A stretch of DNA of 31,328 nucleotides. Origin: a virus. Of the stretch, positions 23,617 through 30,139 are shown one piece after another (the first letter of the stretch is position 1; every line of letters begins with the position of its first letter). Below the pieces are notes generated by a model. The model was not told where the DNA came from and did not search any database. It saw only the letters and a program-made list of their open reading frames with translations. Both the position numbers and the translations under genes were made by a program. The stretch lies in the IMG/VR virus record IMGVR_UViG_3300021365_001806, positions 1-31,328 of that record. One strand, 5' to 3'.

Positions 23617-24701
23617 TCGAGGTGCTCCATTATTTCAGGAATGTTTATTTTGAAATTGATCATGTCACTGAATCTTTTCACACCCTGTAATTTGTTTCCC
23701 TTCTCACGTGGTATCTGTACAACGTCTGCTAGGTAAAGTTTGTGTTCCAGGTTTAGATTGTGCGATAACAACGGATACACTTTCTTATGTAGCATGTTCT
23801 TGTCTTGAATCTCTATGACTTTTGTCCCAGGCTGGCACCATAATAGATTGACCATGCCTGCACCATGGGCCGCCAACACGTGTGATGCCTCTGCGAATGT
23901 TTTTATTTGATCCTTTATACTTAAGGTCTCGAGTGTGACAGTCTCCCATCCTTTCAGTTTCAGTAACAGCTCGTCTGAGTTCAACATCCTCCTTGTCTTG
24001 GCTCCGGGCCTCAGCACAACTATCTTCCTGTGTGGCTTCACTCCTTTGATGTTGGTCAGTCCTTTGAAATGTCGTAACCATGGGGCAAGTGCTGGAGTTG
24101 TTATGCCATCTCTGACATTACTCATGCTGGGCACTATGAGATGTTTGAATTGCCAGGTCTCGCCTTTTTTCATTACGACTATCTTGACATTTGGGAAAAG
24201 TTCTTTGCACACCTTTTCAAAATATGGACTGTGATTGGCCAACACGAAACAGTATCTACTAAAATTTGTTGACCATCTTTTCTCCAGTAATCTAAACTTG
24301 GATATGACATCAATCCAGATGTGCCATGGGTTTCCCTTGCTGTCGTCATCTACAGGTAACCAAACGTATGTGTCAGTCTCGTGGAAAAATTCAGTTACTG
24401 GAGGTAGATCCAAGTCCACGTGGTCATCCCATTCAGTCCAGAGCTTGTGGCTCTTGTGTGGCTTGTGTCTATTCTTGTGCGTCAGTTTCCAAACGTGATC
24501 CGTTATCAATTTGTTTTCTCTGGTCAACAACAATGGGCAAGTATGCACTTTACAGTTATGAAACTCCGCCACGAATGTTGGTAAACTTGTGAAGTGTGGA
24601 TCTATAGAATCGTGGTAAGGCACAGTGTAGTTGTACTCCGGGTCTACGATTTCCCAACGGTCTAGGAAATACTTCAGCGAGTTTATGTTTTTTGCTAACA
24701 T
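23613..24701 (-). CDS. GT61-family (DUF563) glycosyltransferase
   Basis: The 362-residue protein has the GT61 hallmark HGAGMVNLLWCQPGTKVIEI at about 279-298, with a basic RPGAKTRRMLNSDEL motif at about 231-245 and VTLETLSIKDQI before it, as in DUF563 members. GT61 enzymes transfer pentoses or related sugars to polysaccharides or proteins. The N-terminal half (DSIDPHFTSLPTFVAEFHNC, WLPVDDD) is a second Rossmann domain. It is the first gene of the minus-strand glycan operon, so all downstream genes to 16851 may be made from its promoter. No signal peptide or membrane segment is seen: a cytoplasmic enzyme. Confidence 0.8.
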   Translation of the reverse strand: MLAKNINSLKYFLDRWEIVDPEYNYTVPYHDSIDPHFTSLPTFVAEFHNCKVHTCPLLLTRENKLITDHVWKLTHKNRHKPHKSHKLWTEWDDHVDLDLPPVTEFFHETDTYVWLPVDDDSKGNPWHIWIDVISKFRLLEKRWSTNFSRYCFVLANHSPYFEKVCKELFPNVKIVVMKKGETWQFKHLIVPSMSNVRDGITTPALAPWLRHFKGLTNIKGVKPHRKIVVLRPGAKTRRMLNSDELLLKLKGWETVTLETLSIKDQIKTFAEASHVLAAHGAGMVNLLWCQPGTKVIEIQDKNMLHKKVYPLLSHNLNLEHKLYLADVVQIPREKGNKLQGVKRFSDMINFKINIPEIMEHLE

Positions 24702-24715
24702 CTAATTAATAATTA

Positions 24716-24724
24716 TGTTATAAT
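24716..24724 (+). promoter_or_regulatory. Extended -10 promoter of the plus-strand SGNH/transferase/FkbM operon
   Basis: Plus strand: TGTTATAAT, an extended -10 with perfect TATAAT (24719-24724), overlapping the opposite-strand -10 by five bases. No good -35 is seen. The start site would lie about two bases before the ATG at 24733. Confidence 0.5.
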
Positions 24725-24748
24725 ACACTACTATGATATTATTCTCAA
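24720..24748 (-). promoter_or_regulatory. Sigma-70-type promoter of the minus-strand glycan operon
   Basis: Minus strand: TTGAGA (24748-24743), a 17-base spacer and TATTAT (24725-24720). It lies 18 bases before the GT61 ATG, with the -35 inside the first codons of the divergent SGNH gene. It drives a run of eight genes from GT61 to the DUF115-like gene. Confidence 0.6.
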
Positions 24749-25395
24749 ATGGTTGCAGTTTTCTCACACCCAGACCCAAAGACGGTGTGGACACCTTTAC
24801 CAGCAAGTTAATTGCTGAAAAATATGGAATGGAACTCTCTAACCTAGCAATGGGAGGTAGAGGGAATACAAGGGTAAGTTTCTCATCAAAGGTATGGCTC
24901 GAACAGAACAAAGACAAGGACGTGTTTGCCGTGATTGGATGGTCTAGTGCCATAAGGAATGATTACATCACCGACGACGGTTGGAAGAAAGGACGCATAT
25001 CAGGAACAGACCTCACTTGGCGTACTTGGAAGACATTAGACAATGTCAGTTTCATACGAGCAAACAAAGGATGGGATATTGAGAACAACCTAGCCATGAA
25101 TTTTTTAGAAAATGTATTTGACTTACAGAATTATTTTGAACGTAAGCAAATACCATATGTGATGTACAACTCCCTACCTAACAATTTTGGTAACGGAACA
25201 GCAGACTTCAAAGTGATTAGGAATGCAATCAACATGGATAGATTTTTTAGTCCTGGGGTCAGTCACTTGGAATTTGTAACAGATAAAAATCTAATTGTCA
25301 GTCCAAACGACCCACATCCATCTGCAGAAGGACACCAACAATGGGCAACACAACTTATTGAATTTATAGATGCTAACAATTTACGCACCATTTAG
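24733..25395 (+). CDS. SGNH/GDSL-family hydrolase-like protein, paralog 2
   Basis: The 220-residue protein repeats the motif order of the 1464-2279 gene: FSNGCSF at the N-terminus (Ser nucleophile), GGRGNTR as block II, VIGWSSAIRNDY, then a C-terminal DPHPSAEGHQQW with the Asp-x-His pair and the shared hxxW(A)xxLhxFI helix. The two proteins are clear paralogs. It overlaps the next, KpsS-like gene by 26 bases, while the other copy overlaps the KpsS-like gene before it. The TATAAT lies eight bases from the ATG, so the mRNA is probably leaderless. Esterase or O-acyl transfer chemistry on a glycan is the likely role. Confidence 0.65.
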   Translation: MILFSNGCSFLTPRPKDGVDTFTSKLIAEKYGMELSNLAMGGRGNTRVSFSSKVWLEQNKDKDVFAVIGWSSAIRNDYITDDGWKKGRISGTDLTWRTWKTLDNVSFIRANKGWDIENNLAMNFLENVFDLQNYFERKQIPYVMYNSLPNNFGNGTADFKVIRNAINMDRFFSPGVSHLEFVTDKNLIVSPNDPHPSAEGHQQWATQLIEFIDANNLRTI

Positions 25396-26182
25396 TAACA
25401 AGAACAGTAAAGCATACGAAGTGTTTGACGGTGTGCAGAAGTCTTGGCCTGATCAAATTACAAAGTTAGATAATTCTGTAGAAACAGATCCTTTACCCAA
25501 CTCGATGTTTTGGGGGTTTGTTGGCAACAATAGAGCAATGGTCAAAAAACTCGAAACACGTAACCACAACTACTGGTTTACTGATACTCCTTACTTTGGA
25601 AGATTTGACAACAACAATTTAAAACCAGACAATCATTATTGGCGTATGTGCAAGAATCAAATACATGCAACGTTCCTTAAGGATTGTAAAGCAGATAGAT
25701 TTGAAAAGTTCGGGATGAAGATAAAGGCACCAAACTTTGCTGGCAAATATATTTTAGTGTGTCCGAGTTCTGCAGGCATCCACGACTATCTGGACAGGCC
25801 AAACTGGACGAACGAGACCATAGAACAGATCAAGAGATACACTGACAGACCCATCAAACTTCGACACAAGCCTAGGGGAAGGGGTACATCAGGACCAAGT
25901 GAGGCAAAAGTGCCCCTATCCGAGGATCTCAAGGAGGCATGGTGTGTCGTTACCAGTTGCAGTATAGCGGCCGTGGAGGCCATGTGTGAGGGAATTCCTG
26001 TCTTCTGTGATGATAAGAGTTTTGCAGTGGACGTTGGAAACGTCGGATTGTCAGACATAGAGAATCCTTACTACGGTGGACCTGAACCTTGGCTGTACAG
26101 TCTTGCCTACCAACAGTTCACACCTGAAGAGTTTGCAAACGGCACAGCGATAGAGATATTAATGGACAAAGGATTACTATGA
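25370..26182 (+). CDS. KpsS/KpsC-like glycosyltransferase, paralog 5 (H-to-K variant)
   Basis: The 270-residue protein has TSCSIAAVEAMCEGIP (about 195-210) in the signature position and a helix ending IKRYTDR followed by RHKP (165-168) instead of R-x-H-P. The Lys substitution is shared with paralog 4. It also has the NYWFTDTPYFG segment and the ENPYYGGPEPWLYSLAYQQFTPEE tail; the latter parallels WLYDLGYKLWSIREI in paralog 3. It follows the SGNH gene with a 26-base overlap and precedes an FkbM methyltransferase (four-base ATGA overlap). A separate, divergently read copy of the transferase theme; specificity unknown. Confidence 0.65.
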   Translation: MLTIYAPFSNKNSKAYEVFDGVQKSWPDQITKLDNSVETDPLPNSMFWGFVGNNRAMVKKLETRNHNYWFTDTPYFGRFDNNNLKPDNHYWRMCKNQIHATFLKDCKADRFEKFGMKIKAPNFAGKYILVCPSSAGIHDYLDRPNWTNETIEQIKRYTDRPIKLRHKPRGRGTSGPSEAKVPLSEDLKEAWCVVTSCSIAAVEAMCEGIPVFCDDKSFAVDVGNVGLSDIENPYYGGPEPWLYSLAYQQFTPEEFANGTAIEILMDKGLL

Positions 26183-26820
26183 GTATAGAACAACTATCCG
26201 ATGGTCTATGGGTTCCGTCTACCGATGCACAGATAGAACAATGGCGTGAAAAAGGATATCCTTACATGCAAGACAATTGCCTTAATAAATTCCTCGAGTG
26301 GTGCAAGGAACACGAGCAGAAGTTCAATTTGGTAGTTGACGTGGGAACATGGTGTGGTACATGGACGTTATCTATGCAACAGTATGCAAAAAACATCCAT
26401 TGCTACGAACCTAACAACTTACACTATGGATGCCTTGCAAGGAATGTAGGTTCATATGAAAATATCGAAACGTACAACCAGGCACTGGGCAATGATGATG
26501 GGTTTGTGAAGTTGACTGATGAAAGTGCCACTCAAAATACCAGAGTATTGATAGAAAAAGGACAAACAAAAATAAGCAAATTAGATTCTTTAGGATACAA
26601 CAATATAGATTTAATCAAGATAGACGTGGAAGGTTTCGAAATGGAAGTTCTTAAAGGTGCCGAAAAAACTTTAGAAAATGTGCAATACATAATGATCGAA
26701 TTGAATGGTAACAGTGAAAGATACGGTAGCAGTAAAAGAGATATCAAAGAGCATTTGAAATCTTTAGGATTTAAAGTGTTAATAAAAACATGGCCGGATA
26801 TTGTTTATTATAGGGCATGA
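26179..26820 (+). CDS. FkbM-family methyltransferase
   Basis: The 213-residue protein has a typical SAM loop VVDVGTWCGTWTL (about 53-65), an acidic HCYEPNN ribose-binding strand, and the FkbM signature IDLIKIDVEGFEMEVLKGAE at about 136-155, then MIELNG. FkbM-type enzymes methylate hydroxyls of sugars or polyketides. It overlaps the transferase upstream and the next FkbM gene (ATGATG), so three genes are coupled. It is not close to the 2909 and 28129 paralogs; its VEGFE segment is the classical form. Sugar O-methylation is likely, the acceptor unknown. Confidence 0.8.
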   Translation: MSIEQLSDGLWVPSTDAQIEQWREKGYPYMQDNCLNKFLEWCKEHEQKFNLVVDVGTWCGTWTLSMQQYAKNIHCYEPNNLHYGCLARNVGSYENIETYNQALGNDDGFVKLTDESATQNTRVLIEKGQTKISKLDSLGYNNIDLIKIDVEGFEMEVLKGAEKTLENVQYIMIELNGNSERYGSSKRDIKEHLKSLGFKVLIKTWPDIVYYRA

Positions 26821-27422
26821 TGTACGAATACCTAAAAAAATTAAAAGCGGAGAATAATTTTACACCGAGCAAGGTCCTAGACATAGGTGCCAACATAGGA
26901 TTCTGGACCAAAAATGTCAAAGCAATATGGCCCGATGCAGAATACACTTGCATTGAAGCAGGACCAAAATATGAAAAGCACTTGAAAGAAATAGCCAACA
27001 ACTGTCATATTGCTGTGCTAGGCGATAGCAACAGGGAAATAAAAATGTATCTACGAGAAATTGACAAGGGAAGCAAAAAGAAGATCACTTACACAAAAGG
27101 CTCGACGGTGTTCGGTGTTTTCAAAGATTTCGAGCTAAGGCAGATGCAAACATTGGACCAATTGGTCGGCGAGGATGCCCAGTTTGATTTAATAAAACAA
27201 GATGTGCAAGGTGCTGAGATAATGATCATGCAGGGTGCACCAGATATATTTACACGTGCCAAGTATGTCATTCAGGAAGTTAACCTATACAAGGATGAAC
27301 AATTTCCTAATATGCCTACCGTGAATGACATGGATGAGTACATGTTTCAGTTAGGATTTGATAACAGTGAAGTTATCGAACAGAAAGAAAATGTCGAGCA
27401 GATAGATAAAGTTTATTTTTAA
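26817..27422 (+). CDS. FkbM-family methyltransferase (Gln in core motif)
   Basis: The 201-residue protein has VLDIGANIGFWTK (about 19-31), CIEAGPKYEKHL and the FkbM core FDLIKQDVQGAEIMIMQGA, where VEG becomes VQG. This Glu-to-Gln form occurs in FkbM relatives as far as I recall. Start: ATGATG at 26817, of which either ATG could be used. It ends two bases before the convergent glycosyltransferase at 27425. As the last gene of the plus-strand operon it probably methylates the same glycan. Confidence 0.75.
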   Translation: MMYEYLKKLKAENNFTPSKVLDIGANIGFWTKNVKAIWPDAEYTCIEAGPKYEKHLKEIANNCHIAVLGDSNREIKMYLREIDKGSKKKITYTKGSTVFGVFKDFELRQMQTLDQLVGEDAQFDLIKQDVQGAEIMIMQGAPDIFTRAKYVIQEVNLYKDEQFPNMPTVNDMDEYMFQLGFDNSEVIEQKENVEQIDKVYF

Positions 27423-27424
27423 TT

Positions 27425-28099
27425 TTACGTACTAAAAAGGTTTATTAGTTCCTTCTTCCAGTCATCCGAGTAGTCACAGTTTCTATAGCCGTCGAACCAC
27501 GGTCCGCCTTCTGTGTAGTGTAGTATTTTTGGCGATCCGTCCGCTGGTTCTCTGTACCAGCCAACTAACCAATTGTAGTGATGAGGTAATGATCCAATAT
27601 CAGAATCTTCTAGCCAACTAAATCTGTGTAAGTATTTGGGTGTTTGTTGGTTTAGAAATTCAGGAGTGAGGATACTATTTTTTGGATGTTCACAGTTCCA
27701 AAGGACCATGCTTGACCAATTTTTCCTTGGATAGACTGTTTGTGCTTGGCCGTCCATTTTGGTTGTTTCTTTTGGTGTGTAGTCGTGCTGTACACATACC
27801 ACTGCTTTGCTTGGATCCATATACTTGACAAGTGTATGACTTGGAATTTTCCATAAGAAGTCACAGTCACAAAACACTGCCCAGCCTTTGTATTTGTTCA
27901 AGTGAGGAACAAAAAATCTAGTGAATGTAAACTGTGTAGTTGCAAGTTTATCTGGCTCACGTGTGTAGATACCTTGCTCTCGCATCTCGTTTTGTTTTAA
28001 TGGTAAAACTTCTGCTGATGGATCTCTACGTTTGATAGAGTGTTCGCAAACTTGGTATGCTATGTCTTCTCTACTATCGTGGCCTACATATATTTTCAC
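27425..28099 (-). CDS. GT8-like glycosyltransferase with DxD motif
   Basis: The 224-residue protein starts MKIYVGHDSREDIAYQVCEHS, the first beta strand of a GT-A/GT8-like nucleotide-sugar transferase. Residues 74-83 (AVFCDCDFLW) carry the DxD metal site, and a TQFTFTRFFVPHL segment precedes it. A WFDGYRNCDY C-terminal part follows KILHYTEGGPW. I recall this type in other marine phages. It stands alone between two plus-strand units; its promoter must lie in the 29-base spacer to the divergent FkbM gene or beyond. The donor and acceptor are unknown. Confidence 0.75.
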   Translation of the reverse strand: MKIYVGHDSREDIAYQVCEHSIKRRDPSAEVLPLKQNEMREQGIYTREPDKLATTQFTFTRFFVPHLNKYKGWAVFCDCDFLWKIPSHTLVKYMDPSKAVVCVQHDYTPKETTKMDGQAQTVYPRKNWSSMVLWNCEHPKNSILTPEFLNQQTPKYLHRFSWLEDSDIGSLPHHYNWLVGWYREPADGSPKILHYTEGGPWFDGYRNCDYSDDWKKELINLFST

Positions 28100-28112
28100 A
28101 AAGATATTTAAC

Positions 28113-28120
28113 TATAAATA
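28113..28120 (+). promoter_or_regulatory. T4-type late promoter (TATAAATA)
   Basis: This exact late box lies eight bases before the ATG of the FkbM-like gene at 28129, in the divergent spacer. Transcription would begin two or three bases before the start codon. It suggests late expression of this methyltransferase. Confidence 0.55.
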
Positions 28121-28128
28121 TTTTTGAT

Positions 28129-28824
28129 ATGCAGGTTTTAGAACGGTGTAGGACAGTTGAGAAAAGATTTCCCATGGCGCCCAGTGGTGGCCCGGTAAGT
28201 CAAAAAGACGGCTGGACGAGACACAAACAGTACAGTACGCCTGATCATGTTAGGAAAAATGCAAAAATGTTTTGGAATTTTGGCGTGTCGAGGGAGATCA
28301 GATACGAGGTCAACTGCAGGAAGGACAACCGCACAGCAAAGATTTTGACCTTTGATCCAACTCCCTTATCAACGCAAACAACAGATAGTGCTAATAGAGG
28401 TGATTACAATATAATCCACACAAGCAAGGCCTATGACACAGTTCCGGGACAAACTAAGAAGTTTTATGATGTTGCCGGGGACGGAAAATGTTTTCAATTA
28501 GACGAGCCAGAGCAATATGAAAGCGTGATTGAAATACAGACAACAAACTTAAAAGAAATATCTAATCAACACGGGCGTGATGTAGATGTCGTTAAATTAG
28601 ATGTTGAAGGACGTTGGTATGAGATGCTAAACGAAATACTAGATTTGTCATTGCCGGCAAAAGTGATTCTCTGTGAATGCGAAATGAACATAGGCGTTAT
28701 AGATAAAAATTTTGATAGACTAGATGAGACCGTGGAAAAATATCAAAGCCGAGGATATAAAGTTTGGACAAATAGGGTTGGCAATAAAGAAAACATCGAA
28801 CTTATTTTTACCAAAAATATATAG
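28129..28824 (+). CDS. FkbM-like methyltransferase, paralog B
   Basis: I chose the ATG at 28129 rather than the longer frame from 28057, because it follows the late promoter and matches the paralog at 2909-3598 in length (231 vs 229 aa). The core is VDVVKLDVEGRWYEM at about 147-161, followed by a strand and CECEMN. Shared landmarks with the paralog are MQ..RCR..EKRFP, MFWNFG, FDPTPLSTQTT, NIIHTSKAYD and EILDLSL. It is the only glycan-related gene here behind a clear late promoter, so it may act during assembly or lysis stages. It ends four bases before the convergent HAD gene. Confidence 0.68.
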   Translation: MQVLERCRTVEKRFPMAPSGGPVSQKDGWTRHKQYSTPDHVRKNAKMFWNFGVSREIRYEVNCRKDNRTAKILTFDPTPLSTQTTDSANRGDYNIIHTSKAYDTVPGQTKKFYDVAGDGKCFQLDEPEQYESVIEIQTTNLKEISNQHGRDVDVVKLDVEGRWYEMLNEILDLSLPAKVILCECEMNIGVIDKNFDRLDETVEKYQSRGYKVWTNRVGNKENIELIFTKNI

Positions 28825-28828
28825 ATTA

Positions 28829-29458
28829 CTATTTTCTTCCTGAAAGTATCTTGTGTATATCTTGCCAATTATTCACCCTGATTATCCCGTCATGATTAAG
28901 GTCTTTGTTATATGGGTGATCTATTAATATAGGCTTTAAACCGTATTTGAGCCCGGCTACAGCGTTGGCAGGCTTGTCCTCGACCCAATATAGTCCGGTG
29001 TTGTGAAACTCGGCTAACGCACTGTCCTTGTCTGCTCCGGTGCCTAGTATATGGTAATTTGTGAATACATGCTCTCCAAATAGTTCACCCAATCTCCGTT
29101 TACGTAATTCCTGTGCTGGTTTGTCAGATGTCTGAGATGTTATTGGTATGAATGTCCACCCCTCTGCCGCTAGTAGTTTTACCCATGTCTGTGATCCAAG
29201 CATTGGACGTTGTGTGCCCATCCATGCACTTCTGTTGAACTCTCTTATTTGTATTCTTATTTCGTTTTTTGTTAACCCAAATCTTTCTTCCATCCAGTAT
29301 GTGTCTTGCTTGTCTGGCAGTAATCTGTGAGGATGATATCTGGAACCTCTGTCGTCAAACAGTGTCTTTTGTAACATCCATTTTGTGAAATGGTGTTCCC
29401 ATTCCAACAGCACACCGTCTACATCTGTGAGTATTATTCTGTTATTTGATATCGGCAT
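28829..29458 (-). CDS. HAD-family phosphatase-like protein
   Basis: The 209-residue protein has HAD motif I ILTDVDGVL (Asp12 nucleophile, Asp14), motif II ITSQTSD near 110, motif III in a Lys-containing GADKDSAL, and motif IV YWVEDKPANA with the acidic pair. HAD enzymes dephosphorylate small molecules or nucleic-acid ends; a nucleotidase or polynucleotide-phosphatase role is plausible, as its neighbours are recombination genes. It overlaps uvsY by 17 bases and ends the uvsX operon. I recall such genes after uvsY in cyanophages. The substrate is unknown. Confidence 0.75.
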   Translation of the reverse strand: MPISNNRIILTDVDGVLLEWEHHFTKWMLQKTLFDDRGSRYHPHRLLPDKQDTYWMEERFGLTKNEIRIQIREFNRSAWMGTQRPMLGSQTWVKLLAAEGWTFIPITSQTSDKPAQELRKRRLGELFGEHVFTNYHILGTGADKDSALAEFHNTGLYWVEDKPANAVAGLKYGLKPILIDHPYNKDLNHDGIIRVNNWQDIHKILSGRK

Positions 29459-29903
29459 CTTCCATTCCTGCTACTCTCAATTTAACAATGTTTGTTATCT
29501 GCCATTGTTTCTGATCTAAACCTTTGGTGATGCCTAACCATTGATTCCTTATCAATGCAAAGTCATTTATAATTTTATCCATGTCAACGACATCGTCTTC
29601 ACCGTCCACATACTTCTCTGCGTCTCTGCTTGATAGTGCTCTGTTGTAATTTTCTAGGTATTTTCTAAAGGTCTTTGATCTTAACCTTCGTAATTCTATG
29701 TTTAGGTATTCTAGTATTGCTTCTAGTTGTTGTAGTTGACTGAATCTTTCTTCAACTATTCCAGGTAATGATGCACTGGCTCTTTCTAGGTTACCGTATA
29801 TCTTGCACTGCTTTTTGGCTTCTAGTAATTCCTTATCAAAGTATGCTACACAGTCTGGTATCTTGTCTAGGTTTCTGCTAACTTCGTTGTACCAGTTTAT
29901 CAT
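29442..29903 (-). CDS. uvsY: UvsY-like recombination mediator
   Basis: The 153-residue, mostly helical protein has the marine T4-like UvsY stretch NYNRALSSRDAEKYVDGEDD at about 88-107 (20 residues shown at most here as landmarks), a coiled region before it (QLQQLEAILEYLNIELRRLR) and a KQWQITNIVKLRVAGMEDADI tail. UvsY loads the UvsX recombinase onto ssDNA coated with gp32. Position two genes after uvsX in the same operon supports the call. Start and preceding stop overlap by four bases (ATGA). Confidence 0.75.
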   Translation of the reverse strand: MINWYNEVSRNLDKIPDCVAYFDKELLEAKKQCKIYGNLERASASLPGIVEERFSQLQQLEAILEYLNIELRRLRSKTFRKYLENYNRALSSRDAEKYVDGEDDVVDMDKIINDFALIRNQWLGITKGLDQKQWQITNIVKLRVAGMEDADIK

Positions 29904-30139
29904 TCATCAGCATCGCCGTAGCCCATGTCTTCAGATTCTTCTTCCTCAAACACAGTATTAACGGCTTCCTCTAGTTTTGGATCAAGCTCTGCAGATCCTC
30001 TGAGTACATCATGCTCCACCCCTATGTCTTCTAGGCTTTTAATAAAGTCAATAGCAAAGTCTAGTTTCTGTCTTTCAGGAACATAATGTATAATGGAGTT
30101 CCACAATCGTTCAATATCGGCGTGATCAAAGTCTATCAT
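29900..30139 (-). CDS. Small acidic phage protein between uvsX and uvsY
   Basis: The 79-residue protein begins MIDFDHADIERLWNSI, then PERQKLDFAIDFIKSLEDIG and an acidic, Glu/Asp-rich tail (VFEEEESEDMGYGDADE). I recall an equivalent gene in cyanophages between uvsX and its partner genes, without function. The acidic tail might mimic DNA or contact UvsX or SSB; that is inference. It is coupled to uvsX by TAATG and to uvsY by ATGA. Confidence 0.65.
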   Translation of the reverse strand: MIDFDHADIERLWNSIIHYVPERQKLDFAIDFIKSLEDIGVEHDVLRGSAELDPKLEEAVNTVFEEEESEDMGYGDADE

